A stretch of DNA of 8,571 nucleotides, taken from an uncultured Clostridia bacterium (lineage in GTDB: Bacteria; Bacillota; Clostridia; Oscillospirales; Acutalibacteraceae). The position numbers and the translations under genes were made by a program. The stretch lies in the NCBI GenBank assembly GCA_937875885.1, contig CALEIO010000017.1, forward strand, positions 1-8,571, in the 5' to 3' direction. This document shows, one piece after another, positions 1 through 6,712 of the stretch (position 1 is its first letter; every line of letters starts with the position of its first letter). Under the pieces are notes generated by a model. That model ran no database searches. It was not told the origin of the DNA and was given only the letters and a program-made list of their open reading frames with translations.

Positions 1-56
1 TGTGTTAGGCACGCCGCCAGCGTTCGTCCTGAGCCAGGATCAAACTCTCTAAAAAT
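1..56 (-). rRNA. 16S ribosomal RNA, 5' end only (partial)
   Basis: Read on the minus strand, bases 50 to 1 give the universal 16S start: AGAGTTTGATCCTGGCTCAG followed by GACGAACGCTGGCGGCGTGC and then CTAACACA. The GGACGAACGCTGGCGGCGTGCCTAACACA form is common in Clostridia, including Ruminococcaceae/Oscillospiraceae. The mature 5' end is placed near base 56 by counting back from GAGTTTG as in Bacillus subtilis, so it is good to a few bases only. The gene runs off the left edge. A window that ends inside 16S may mean that a contig stopped at a multicopy rRNA operon. Confidence 0.97.
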
Positions 57-281
57 TGTATCTTAACTCTTACGAGTTAATATCATTTTCAGAGCCTTTG
101 TGTCTGCTCATTAATAACACTTGCGTGTTTACTTGATGTTTGTTGTGTCATCTTCACTGTAATTTATGAGTACTTATTTTCCTCAAAAAAATTACGGGTT
201 CTCATTTCTTTGTTGTTCAATTTTCAATGTCCTTTGGCCTTAGGTTTTAGCTCGCTTTCGTGAGCCGTTTCCTGCGGCGCA
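57..281 (-). promoter_or_regulatory. 16S precursor leader with GNRA-capped hairpins and boxA-like element
   Basis: This is the transcribed leader between the rRNA promoter and mature 16S, about 225 nt. On the minus strand it contains a perfect 7-bp hairpin TTAACTC-GTAA-GAGTTAA (80 to 63) just outside the 16S 5' end, a 5-bp hairpin AACAC-GCAA-GTGTT (129 to 116), and a hairpin GGCTC-A-C-GAAA-G-C-GAGCT (266 to 249) with one mismatch. All three have GNRA-type loops. GGACATTGAAAATTGAAC (232 to 215) resembles the TTGAAAA-containing boxA-like antitermination region of clostridial rRNA leaders. The hairpins are seen directly. Their roles in RNase processing or Nus-factor antitermination are inferred from known rRNA leaders. 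Confidence 0.65.
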
Positions 282-287
282 AGAGTT

Positions 288-316
288 ATTCTACAACAAC
301 GGACTCAAAATGTCAA
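288..316 (-). promoter_or_regulatory. rRNA operon promoter (sigma-A/sigma-70 type)
   Basis: On the minus strand a perfect -35 TTGACA (316 to 311) is followed after exactly 17 bp by TAGAAT (293 to 288), a 5/6 match to the -10 consensus. The predicted start is near base 281, about 225 nt upstream of 16S. The consensus quality and the A-tracts directly upstream fit a very strong stable-RNA promoter. I saw no equally good tandem second promoter between 350 and 560 on this strand. Confidence 0.85.
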
Positions 317-319
317 CCC

Positions 320-348
320 TTTTTTTCAATTTTTTTTGGATTTTTTTT
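320..348 (-). promoter_or_regulatory. Phased A-tracts / UP element of the rRNA promoter
   Basis: Three runs of 7, 8 and 8 T on the plus strand (320-326, 330-337, 341-348) are A-tracts on the transcribed strand. They begin 3 bp upstream of the -35 hexamer. Their centres are about 10.5 to 11 bp apart, one helical turn, which should give coherent DNA bending. The position matches UP elements, which bind the RNA polymerase alpha C-terminal domains. Confidence 0.7.
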
Positions 349-578
349 GCAAATCACTTGAAAGCCCGATAAACACTAGGTTTTTAGGTAAAAACTTTTT
401 GGAACTTTTTAATATCCTTAATTCAGGGATAATTTATGAGAATTTCTCTTCTATATTAATAGTATATATAATACACCACAATATGTTGTATTTTTGAATC
501 CAAAACACCTGTTTTGAACACTCTTTTATACATATTCTATATATTTATTTAGATTTTATTCAATTTTTTATTGATTAT
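349..578. other. A+T-rich intergenic spacer, no gene seen
   Basis: This spacer separates the divergent rRNA operon and the cytidylate kinase-like gene. No convincing open frame or RNA gene is visible on either strand. It contains two small perfect inverted repeats: GTTTTT-AGGT-AAAAAC (380-395, followed by TTTTT on the plus strand) and CAAAAC-ACCT-GTTTTG (501-516). The loops AGGT and ACCT are reverse complements of each other. Several TATA-like stretches (461-475, 536-550) are simply part of the low-complexity A+T background. Confidence 0.6.
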
Positions 579-607
579 TTGACACTTTGTGTGTTAATAT
601 ATATTAA
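579..607 (+). promoter_or_regulatory. Candidate promoter of the cytidylate kinase-like gene
   Basis: A perfect -35 TTGACA lies at 579-584. Two -10 candidates follow: TATTAA (602-607, spacing 17, 4/6) and TATATT (600-605, spacing 15, 5/6). The expected start near 612 leaves a short 5' leader of about 27 nt before the ATG at 639. The -35 is strong and the -10 ambiguous. Confidence 0.55.
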
Positions 608-638
608 AGCTTATTTTTCACACAAAGGAGAGCGTAAT

Positions 639-1265
639 ATGAGCAAAAATTATATTATTACAATCGGCAGACAGTTCGGCAGTGGCGGAAGAGAAATAGG
701 CGAAGCACTTGCTAAGAAACTCGGAATCCCCTACTACGATAAAGAACTCATCTCTATGGCAGCAAAGGAAAGCGGTCTGGACACAGAAGTTTTTGACCAG
801 GTTGACGAAAGAGCTACCAACAGCCTTCTCTATTCTTTATCAATGGGTCTTTACAGTTTCGGCAACAACTTTACAAACTCATCAGAGTTACCTGTTAACG
901 ACAGATTATATATTCTTCAGCATCAGATCATCAAGAAGCTTGCAGAGGAAGGCCCTTGTGTTATTGTCGGACGCTGTGCTGACTATGTACTGAAGGACAG
1001 AGATGACTGCATAAATGTATTTATCCACGCAAATATGGAGTATCGCAAGCAGAGAGCTATTGAGATTCACGATATTAAGAAAAACAAGGCAGAGCAGATT
1101 ATCAATAAGACTGATAAAGTGAGAGCAAATTACTACGGTTTCTACTCAGGTCAGAAGTGGGGTTATGCCCAGAATTACGATCTTTCCGTTGACAGTTCAA
1201 AGCTGACAACCGAGCAGGCAGTTGCTCTTATTGAATCCTATGTGAATATACGCTGTGGCGAATAA
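639..1265 (+). CDS. Cytidylate kinase-like family protein (AAA/P-loop NTPase, Cytidylate_kin2 type)
   Basis: A 208-residue soluble protein of the cytidylate kinase-like family found widely in Firmicutes. The N-terminus has the family's variant phosphate loop, GRQFGSGGREIG (residues 10-21), where Arg stands in place of the usual Walker A Lys. PYYDKELI follows (31-38). VIVGRCADYVL (108-118) is the second conserved strand/loop, and YYGFYSGQKWG with YDLSVDSSKL near the C-terminus (165-189) is the conserved segment that ends these proteins. The start at 639 is chosen because AAAGGAG (624-630) sits 8 nt upstream. An upstream TTG at 579 would put the first 20 codons over the promoter. Classical Cmk phosphorylates CMP/dCMP, but the substrate of this divergent family is not established, so no symbol is given. 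It is a single-gene unit with its own terminator. Confidence 0.9.
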   Translation: MSKNYIITIGRQFGSGGREIGEALAKKLGIPYYDKELISMAAKESGLDTEVFDQVDERATNSLLYSLSMGLYSFGNNFTNSSELPVNDRLYILQHQIIKKLAEEGPCVIVGRCADYVLKDRDDCINVFIHANMEYRKQRAIEIHDIKKNKAEQIINKTDKVRANYYGFYSGQKWGYAQNYDLSVDSSKLTTEQAVALIESYVNIRCGE

Positions 1266-1280
1266 GCAATAAGCAAATCT

Positions 1281-1310
1281 GAGGGTAGCAAACGCTGCCC
1301 TCTTTTTATT
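1281..1310 (+). terminator. Rho-independent terminator of the cytidylate kinase-like gene
   Basis: A 9-bp stem GAGGGTAGC / GCTGCCCTC (1281-1289 with 1294-1302, one G-U pair) with an AAAC loop is followed at once by TTTTTATT. It lies 15 nt after the stop codon at 1265 and separates this gene from the glycan cassette. Confidence 0.9.
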
Positions 1311-1321
1311 GTTTAAATATG

Positions 1322-1363
1322 TGGACTTTTGTCTGTTTTTATGTTACATTATTTATATATAAC
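1322..1363 (+). promoter_or_regulatory. Probable promoter region of the glycan cassette (exact elements unclear)
   Basis: The 86 bases between the terminator and the glycosyltransferase must carry its promoter if the cassette is transcribed on its own. Candidates are TGGACT (1322-1327) with an extended -10 TGT-TACATT (1343-1350), or TTGTCT (1329-1334) with TATATA (1354-1359, spacing 19). Neither pairing is close to consensus. Confidence 0.3.
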
Positions 1364-1396
1364 TTTTAACAAATCTGATTTTATCGAGGTGAGCTT

Positions 1397-2386
1397 ATGA
1401 ACACAGGAAATTCTCCTTTGATTTCTGTCATTGTTGCAATATACAACCCCGGCGAACACTTGAGAAAATGTCTTGACAGCATAACCGGACAGACCTATAA
1501 AAATCTCGAAATCATTCTGGTTGATGATGGCTCTACAGACAACAGTCTTGCTGTCTGCAAGGAATATGCCGAAAAGGACAGTCGCATTATTGTTCACCAT
1601 AAGGAAAACTCCGGTGTTTCTGCTACCCGCAATGCAGGTATCCGTCTGGCTCACGGTGACTACTTCAGCTTCATCGACAGTGACGATTACCTGGATGCTG
1701 ACGCTTACGAATATATGATCAATCTCATAAAGGTACACAATGTTGACGCTGTGAATTACGAGCACTACATTACTTACCCCGACAGAGAACTGACCCATAA
1801 ACTGCCTGATGATTGCTACGGACTTATGGATAGAGAGCAGGCTGTTTACCAGATGGTGCACAATGTTATGTTTGCCTGGAACAAACTCTTCTCCTCAAAG
1901 GTTATCGCAGATCTCTGGTTTGATGAGACTATTGCACGAGGTGAGGATTCCCTCTTCTCCATTTTTGCTTTTCACAATGCAGATAAAATCTGGTTTGACA
2001 AACGTCCTTTATACCACTACATTCAGAGTAACAACAGTGCAGTAAGAGGTACTTTCAGAAAAAGTCAGCTGTCTGCCATAAAACTCATAGATATTTATGA
2101 GCCTTTCTTCAAAGAGAACTATCCCGATTTATACGATACACAAATGTCTATGTTGCTCAACCTTATGACCACATTGTACTTTGATATGTGTACAGACAAG
2201 GCAGACCTCAAAAACGAAAAAGCTTTAGCGTTAAACGCTTTCAAAGAATTATACAGCAAAATAAACTTGACGAATATCTCAAGCAAAAGACGTGCTACTT
2301 TACGTCTTTTCAGAACTTCACCCCATATTTCTTATGCATTCAGAAGACTCAATCTGAAAGTCAGGAGATTGTTAAATGGAAAATAA
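1397..2386 (+). CDS. Glycosyltransferase family 2 (GT-A fold)
   Basis: A 329-residue enzyme expected to transfer a sugar from a nucleotide-sugar donor to a growing glycan at the inner face of the membrane. The GT2 domain occupies roughly residues 7-215. It shows VIVAIYN at 11-17, nucleotide-binding VDDGSTD at 42-48, NSGVSATRNAG at 71-81, the metal-binding DSDD at 94-97, WNKLF at 161-165, and GEDSLF at 182-187 (the ED catalytic-base region). YHY at 206-208 is typical of the EpsJ/WaaV-like GT2 subgroup. The last ~100 residues are a basic, less conserved tail ending RRLNLKVRRLL, which could lie against the membrane. I see no transmembrane helix. The start has GAGGTGAG at 1386-1393. It overlaps the next gene by 11 nt. 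Donor and acceptor cannot be read from the sequence, though the adjacent rmlD suggests rhamnose as one possible sugar. Confidence 0.93.
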   Translation: MNTGNSPLISVIVAIYNPGEHLRKCLDSITGQTYKNLEIILVDDGSTDNSLAVCKEYAEKDSRIIVHHKENSGVSATRNAGIRLAHGDYFSFIDSDDYLDADAYEYMINLIKVHNVDAVNYEHYITYPDRELTHKLPDDCYGLMDREQAVYQMVHNVMFAWNKLFSSKVIADLWFDETIARGEDSLFSIFAFHNADKIWFDKRPLYHYIQSNNSAVRGTFRKSQLSAIKLIDIYEPFFKENYPDLYDTQMSMLLNLMTTLYFDMCTDKADLKNEKALALNAFKELYSKINLTNISSKRRATLRLFRTSPHISYAFRRLNLKVRRLLNGK

Positions 2387-3395
2387 ACACGAATGGAAAT
2401 ATAACTATATTCTATATAATATGGCCAATGGCTACAAATGGGATATGTACCGTGAACTGCAGAACTTAAAGCACGTGAGAATGTGCAAAGGCGCTCTTCC
2501 TATGAATGAACCTTTTCTGCATGCAATCCACAAAGTACATTGGTCCGAGAAAGTCAACTCGATCATTAAGCTTCCTTTCAAGAAACTCTGGTTCAAGAGA
2601 ATGACAAACGGACATTTTGAAGATGATAAACCCGTTTGCTTTGTACTGTACGGCGGACAATATGCTATCCGTGACCCTCGTTTTTGCGATTACATCCGCA
2701 AACTTAATCCGGAAAACAAAATTGCACTTCACTACAGAGATCTTATGAAAAGCGACGTTCAGCACCTTGATATGCTGAAAGAAAAAATCGATGTCATCTA
2801 TACATACGACAGAGGCGAAGCAGAAAAATACAATCTCGAATACAACAGCGCTTATGTTTATTCCCGACTTGCCGAGACCACAGAGCCAGAAGAGTTTGAT
2901 TACGACCTGTTTTTTATAGGCTATGCTAAAGACAGGCTCGAACTTCTCCACAAAGTGCTGATCAAAGCAAACGAAGAAAACATCAAATGCAAATTTATGC
3001 TCGTGGGAGTTGACACAAAGGACCAGATAGATGTTCCCGGTGTTGAATATCTGAACGGCACAATCCCCTATACAGAAGTTATCAACCTTGTTAACCGCAG
3101 CAAATGTATTCTTGAGCTGACACAGAGCCAGGCTGAGGGCACAACTATGAGAACTTTCGAGTCTATCATCTACAAGCGCAAGCTGCTCACTAACTGTAAC
3201 CGAGCAAATGAAAGACCCACATACAACCCTGTTCAGATGAGTACTTTCACAAACGAGAATGATATCGATTACAATTTCATCCGAGAACCTATCCGATATC
3301 AGGAGCTAAACGATTCAGACAGTTTCTCTCCTGTAATCGAGCTCTTGCGACTTGAAGAATACTTCGCAACAGGCAAAGGCTTCGATGAAAAATAA
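2376..3395 (+). CDS. Putative GT-B-like glycosyltransferase / capsule-type biosynthesis protein
   Basis: A 339-residue protein that I recognise only by type. After a variable N-terminal ~85 residues, CFVLYGGQYAI (88-98) starts a Rossmann-like half, with KIDVIYTYDRGEAEKY at 137-152. A second half starts at DLFFIGYAKDRLELL (177-191), continues with FMLVG (207-211) and ends with QSQAEGTTMRTFESI (250-264). That last stretch resembles the donor-binding E...G...R.FE region of CgeB-like/GT-B glycosyltransferases. No signal peptide or membrane helix is visible. AGGAG at 2363-2367 lies 8 nt before the ATG, inside the end of the GT2 gene, so the two are probably translationally coupled. Involvement in glycan assembly is inferred from fold-like motifs plus neighbours. 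Catalytic activity is unproven. Confidence 0.65.
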   Translation: MENKHEWKYNYILYNMANGYKWDMYRELQNLKHVRMCKGALPMNEPFLHAIHKVHWSEKVNSIIKLPFKKLWFKRMTNGHFEDDKPVCFVLYGGQYAIRDPRFCDYIRKLNPENKIALHYRDLMKSDVQHLDMLKEKIDVIYTYDRGEAEKYNLEYNSAYVYSRLAETTEPEEFDYDLFFIGYAKDRLELLHKVLIKANEENIKCKFMLVGVDTKDQIDVPGVEYLNGTIPYTEVINLVNRSKCILELTQSQAEGTTMRTFESIIYKRKLLTNCNRANERPTYNPVQMSTFTNENDIDYNFIREPIRYQELNDSDSFSPVIELLRLEEYFATGKGFDEK

Positions 3396-3408
3396 ATGAG
3401 GTCAAATT

Positions 3409-4299
3409 ATGAATATCTTTGTAACAGGCGCCAACGGGCAGTTGGGCTATGATGTTATCAACGAACTAAAAACAAGGCAACACAAAATCACAGGCTGCGA
3501 TCTTAAAGGCATTGCAAACTGTGATTATAACTTTGTAGCTTTAGACATTACAAACAAGAACCATATTTTTGAAGTTCTTGAAAATGCAAATCCGGACATT
3601 ATCATTCACTGCGCTGCATGGACAGCCGTAGATGCTGCAGAAGAAAGCGAAAACGCCGATAAAGTATATGCGGTGAACGAATTGGCAACCAAACACATTG
3701 CAGAATATTGTAAAACTCACAATTGCAAAATGATATACATCAGTACAGACTATGTTTTCGGTAATAATACAGACTCTCCAATAGAAGCCGATTGCAAAGA
3801 TTTTTCACCTTTGAATGTATATGGAAAATCAAAACTTGCAGGCGAATTAGCAGTGGCAGAAACCCTTTCCAAATACTTCATCGTAAGAATCTCATGGGTA
3901 TTCGGCAAAAACGGCAACAACTTTGTTAAAACTATGCTAAGCTTAAGCAAAAAACTCGATACCCTTAAAGTTGTAAATGATCAAATCGGAGCACCCACTT
4001 ATACTTACGACCTGGCAAAATTACTATCAGATATGGTAGACTCCGATAAATATGGATACTATCACGCCACCAACGAAGGCGGTGACATCAGTTGGTATGA
4101 TTTTGCAAAAGAGATTTTTTCTACGGCAAACATCAAGATGAACTTAATTCCTGTAACCACAGAAGAATATGGAATTTCAAAAGCAATCAGACCAAAAAAC
4201 AGCAGACTTTGTAAGCAAAAGCTCAAAGATGCAGGGTTTACACCTCTTCCCACCTGGCAGGATGCACTCAAAAGATATCTGAACACCATTGAATATTAA
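3409..4299 (+). CDS. rmlD: dTDP-4-dehydrorhamnose reductase (RmlD)
   Basis: A 296-residue cytosolic short-chain reductase. It performs the last step of dTDP-L-rhamnose synthesis, the NAD(P)H-dependent reduction of dTDP-4-dehydro-L-rhamnose. The family hallmarks are clear: N-terminal TGANGQLG (6-13) dinucleotide loop, HCAAWTAVDAAE (67-78), ISTDYVF (111-117), the catalytic Tyr-x-x-x-Lys as Y138GKSK142, RISWVFG with GKNGNNFV soon after, and DQIGAPTYT. The length is normal for RmlD. GAGGT at 3398-3402 precedes the ATG by 6 nt, and only 13 nt separate it from the preceding gene, so it is the last cistron of the glycan cassette. rmlA, rmlB and rmlC are not in the window, so the other enzymes would have to be encoded elsewhere. 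Confidence 0.95.
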   Translation: MNIFVTGANGQLGYDVINELKTRQHKITGCDLKGIANCDYNFVALDITNKNHIFEVLENANPDIIIHCAAWTAVDAAEESENADKVYAVNELATKHIAEYCKTHNCKMIYISTDYVFGNNTDSPIEADCKDFSPLNVYGKSKLAGELAVAETLSKYFIVRISWVFGKNGNNFVKTMLSLSKKLDTLKVVNDQIGAPTYTYDLAKLLSDMVDSDKYGYYHATNEGGDISWYDFAKEIFSTANIKMNLIPVTTEEYGISKAIRPKNSRLCKQKLKDAGFTPLPTWQDALKRYLNTIEY

Positions 4300-4315
4300 T
4301 TTTTCCGCACAACAC

Positions 4316-4373
4316 AAAACTCCCCTTAACGAGCGCGTAGCTTCGTCAAGGGGAGTTTTATTTATTTTTGTTT
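4316..4373. terminator. Terminator between convergent rmlD and upp, probably bidirectional
   Basis: A perfect 9-bp stem ACTCCCCTT (4319-4327) / AAGGGGAGT (4348-4356) is extended by AAA/TTT outside and, after one mismatch, by ACGA/TCGT inside. On the plus strand it is followed by TTTTATTTATTTTTG, a good release tract for rmlD. On the minus strand it is followed by GTTTTGTGTTGTG, a weaker U-rich tract that could end the upp transcript. It fills the 83-nt space between two converging stop codons. Confidence 0.88.
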
Positions 4374-4382
4374 TATCTTTTC

Positions 4383-5024
4383 TTATTTTGTACCGAAAAG
4401 TCTGTCGCCTGCATCGCCCAGACCGGGGAGAATGTAGCCGTTTTCGTTAAGGCATCTATCCAGAGTTGAAACATAAATTTCTACATCGGGGTGTGCCTCT
4501 GCCACGCGGCTCACACCTTCGGGAGCTGCGATGATAGACATAAACTTGATGCTCTTGCAACCTCTTGCCTTGAGTCTGTCAATAGCATCGCAGGCACTTC
4601 CGCCTGTTGCAAGCATGGGATCTACGATAAGCACCAGTTTCTCCTCGATATTCTCGGGAAGCTTGCAATAGTACTCGTAGGGCTCAAGGGTCTCTTCGTT
4701 TCTGCACAGGCCGATGTGGCCAACTCTTGCAGAAGGGAAAAGCACGTGTACGCCATTTACCATACCCAGACCTGCTCTGAGGATGGGAAGAATAACAATG
4801 GAATTATCCTTAACAACGCTCTGTGTGCAGATCTCAAGAGGAGTTTTAACTTCAACCTCTGTTGTAGGTACGCCTTCTCTGAGGCAATCAAAAGTCATCA
4901 GAGTTGTGATTTCCTCAATCAGCTCTCTGAATTCTTTCATACTTGTCTTCTCGTCACGAAGAATTGCAATCTTGTGTCTTACAAGGGGATGGTCAAATAT
5001 AGTTACGTTGCTGTATTCTTTCAT
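4383..5024 (-). CDS. upp: Uracil phosphoribosyltransferase
   Basis: A 213-residue cytosolic salvage enzyme that makes UMP and pyrophosphate from uracil and PRPP. Seen motifs are PILRAGLGM (80-88), the PRPP-binding loop LIVDPMLATGGS (132-143), IIAAPEG (164-170), and the C-terminal uracil-binding GLGDAGDRLFGTK (201-213). The length is standard (about 208-215). The start has AGGAG (minus strand, 5037-5033) 8 nt ahead. It is the second gene of a two-gene operon, 21 nt after the uracil permease stop, so uptake and phosphoribosylation are co-expressed and imported uracil is trapped as UMP. No separate promoter is visible in the 21-nt gap. Confidence 0.97.
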   Translation of the reverse strand: MKEYSNVTIFDHPLVRHKIAILRDEKTSMKEFRELIEEITTLMTFDCLREGVPTTEVEVKTPLEICTQSVVKDNSIVILPILRAGLGMVNGVHVLFPSARVGHIGLCRNEETLEPYEYYCKLPENIEEKLVLIVDPMLATGGSACDAIDRLKARGCKSIKFMSIIAAPEGVSRVAEAHPDVEIYVSTLDRCLNENGYILPGLGDAGDRLFGTK

Positions 5025-5045
5025 AATAAATTCTCCTCTCTCAGA

Positions 5046-6485
5046 TTAGTTGTCTTTCTCAATCTTTGTGAGAATTGCATTTGTTACAATACCGATGATA
5101 AGTGCTGTTGAGATAGATGTAACTGTGATTGTGTTTGCAATGGAACCGTCTGCTGCAAGAGCATAGGGAATCTTAATTGCAAGGCCACCGATACCGGAAA
5201 TGAGAATTGATGCAACAACAAAGAGGTTCTTGTTGCTGTCAAGGTTTACATCCTTGATCATCTTAAGACCGGAAACAGCAATGAAGCCATAAAGTGTAAG
5301 GCAAACACCACCCATTACGCAAGCGGGGATTGTCTGGAGTGCTGCCATCAGGGGACTGATGAAAGAAAGCACAATGCACATAAATGCAGTTGTAGTAATT
5401 GTTGCAACAGAAGCGTTTCTTGTGATAGCTACACAACCAACAGACTCACCGTAAGTTGTGTTGGGGCAAACACCGAAAGCAGTACCTGCAATGGAGCCTA
5501 CACCGTCACCAAGGAGTGTTCTCTTAAGACCGGGCTCCTTGATAAGATCCTTGTCAATAACAGAAGAAAGGTTCTTGTGGTCTGCAATGTGCTCTGCAAA
5601 TACAACAAGAGCAACGGGCAGGAATGCGATAACAACCTCTGCAACACCGCTGAGTGAAAGTGCTTTTGCCTCGGGGTTAGCTGCAAGAATCTCTGCAGAC
5701 ATCTCGCCTGTTGTGAGCTCCTTGATGCTCTCTACAAGAGCAAGGTGGGGATAATCAAAAATAGCTGTAAAACCCCTGAACTCGCCCTGTGCATTAACGA
5801 AGTTGTCAATAATGGGCTGGAAGTTGATAATCATGAGGTAATCTGCACCTGTCATCATACCGATAACAGTGAATGCAGCTGCAACAAAGTAACCTGCAGC
5901 AATACCGATGATGAAAGGAATCAGACGGGGCATTCTGAACTTGCTCTGTGTAGAGCAGATAACAATTACAAAGAAAGCAACCAGACCGCAAAGAAGAGCC
6001 ACAAGATTGTAGCCTTTGTACATCTGGGATGAGCTTGCTGTAACGATGTCACCCATAGCGTTGTCTGCAAGGCTGAAACCGATAAGAGCAACTGTGGGAC
6101 CAATGATAACGGGAGGCATAAGCTTGTCAACCCAAACAGTGCCAACAAAGTGAATAATTGTTGCAATGATTACATAAACCAGACCTGCAACAACTGAACC
6201 AAGAAGAATTCCGCAGTAGCCGTAAGCAACAGCTACGCCAAGGGAGCTGAGGAAAGCAAAGGAGCTGCCAAGGAATACAGGACTTCTGAACTTAGTAAAA
6301 AGCTGATAAACAAGTGTACCAACACCTGCGCCCAGAATAGCAGCAGGCATCTGTGTGGGAAGACCGATGATAGAAGGCACGGCAATGGTAGCGGCAAGGA
6401 TTGCCAGCACCTGCTGCAGTGCAAAAACAAGCATCTGTCCGAACTTAGGTCTGTCTGAAACATCATAAATAAGTTTCTTTTCCAT
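5046..6485 (-). CDS. uraA: Uracil permease, NCS2 family (UraA/PyrP-type symporter)
   Basis: A 479-residue inner-membrane protein with about 14 hydrophobic segments, expected to import uracil with protons. NCS2 features: FALQQVLAILAATIAVP in TM1 (21-37), GSSFAFL in TM3 (73-79), MPPVIIGPTVALIGFSLA (123-140), VVFAEHIADHKNL in TM8 (294-306) with the substrate-contacting Glu298 in the position of the UraA glutamate, and PNTTYGESVG in TM10 (341-350), the uracil-type form of the NCS2 signature. It is about 50 residues longer than E. coli UraA. Much of the extra length is in a polar stretch, residues ~222-280, between the TM7 and TM8 regions. The start has GGAGAG (minus strand, 6496-6491) 5 nt upstream. 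It is the first gene of the operon with upp, which strongly supports uracil rather than xanthine as substrate. Confidence 0.95.
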   Translation of the reverse strand: MEKKLIYDVSDRPKFGQMLVFALQQVLAILAATIAVPSIIGLPTQMPAAILGAGVGTLVYQLFTKFRSPVFLGSSFAFLSSLGVAVAYGYCGILLGSVVAGLVYVIIATIIHFVGTVWVDKLMPPVIIGPTVALIGFSLADNAMGDIVTASSSQMYKGYNLVALLCGLVAFFVIVICSTQSKFRMPRLIPFIIGIAAGYFVAAAFTVIGMMTGADYLMIINFQPIIDNFVNAQGEFRGFTAIFDYPHLALVESIKELTTGEMSAEILAANPEAKALSLSGVAEVVIAFLPVALVVFAEHIADHKNLSSVIDKDLIKEPGLKRTLLGDGVGSIAGTAFGVCPNTTYGESVGCVAITRNASVATITTTAFMCIVLSFISPLMAALQTIPACVMGGVCLTLYGFIAVSGLKMIKDVNLDSNKNLFVVASILISGIGGLAIKIPYALAADGSIANTITVTSISTALIIGIVTNAILTKIEKDN

Positions 6486-6537
6486 AATTTCTCTCCATTC
6501 AATTTTACTTGTCAGATTTCATCGACTATACAAAGTC

Positions 6538-6566
6538 ATTTTACCACATACTTTTTCTTTTTTCAA
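6538..6566 (-). promoter_or_regulatory. Promoter of the uraA-upp operon
   Basis: On the minus strand TTGAAA (6566-6561) and TAAAAT (6543-6538) are exactly 17 bp apart, and the -10 is preceded by TGG, an extended TGn element. The predicted start near 6531 gives a leader of only about 45 nt. This leader has no room for a PyrR-type antiterminator/terminator pair and I see no hairpin in it, so classic pyr attenuation is unlikely here. An 8-bp palindrome TTACGTAA (6582-6589) lies 16 bp upstream of the -35, with unknown meaning. Confidence 0.8.
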
Positions 6567-6639
6567 ACAAAACCCGATATTTTACGTAATTTTTATTATA
6601 TAAAACCATATCACACCGAAGCCCTTAACACTTTCACAC

Positions 6640-6676
6640 ACAACAAAACAAAGCCGACAGGTTTCCCTGCCGACTT
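6640..6676 (-). terminator. Rho-independent terminator after the DUF421 gene
   Basis: On the minus strand an 11-bp stem AAGTCGGCAGG (6676-6666) / CCTGTCGGCTT (6661-6651) with two G-U pairs encloses a GAAA tetraloop and is followed by TGTTTTGTTGT. It lies 37 nt after the DUF421 stop and insulates the uraA-upp operon from read-through. Confidence 0.9.
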
Positions 6677-6712
6677 CGCAAAGCCCATTTATTTTATCCA
6701 ACCATAATATCA

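Noticed and set aside
320..348. Regularly spaced T-runs as a repeat array or CRISPR-like structure
   Set aside because: They are three homopolymer tracts without conserved repeat units or spacers, and are better explained as an rRNA UP element.
579..638. 20-codon N-terminal extension of the cytidylate kinase-like protein
   Set aside because: It would start at a TTG that is the -35 hexamer itself. The ATG at 639 has the ribosome binding site and begins just before the conserved domain.
1349..1861. 170-residue open frame on the minus strand
   Set aside because: It lies antisense to the N-terminal half of the GT2 gene, which has clear family motifs and a good ribosome binding site. The antisense frame has no recognisable domain.
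2466..2951. 161-residue minus-strand frame
   Set aside because: It is antisense to the GT-B-like gene, which is in operon arrangement with good start signals. No family features are seen.
4491..5111. 206-residue plus-strand frame
   Set aside because: It lies entirely opposite upp and the end of uraA, both certain by motif. The translated sequence is Cys-rich and has no recognisable domain, as expected of a shadow frame.
6486..6537. Possible PyrR-type attenuator or riboswitch before uraA
   Set aside because: The predicted leader is only about 45 nt and has no terminator-like hairpin or T-run. The hairpin at 6651-6676 lies upstream of the promoter and belongs to the previous gene.
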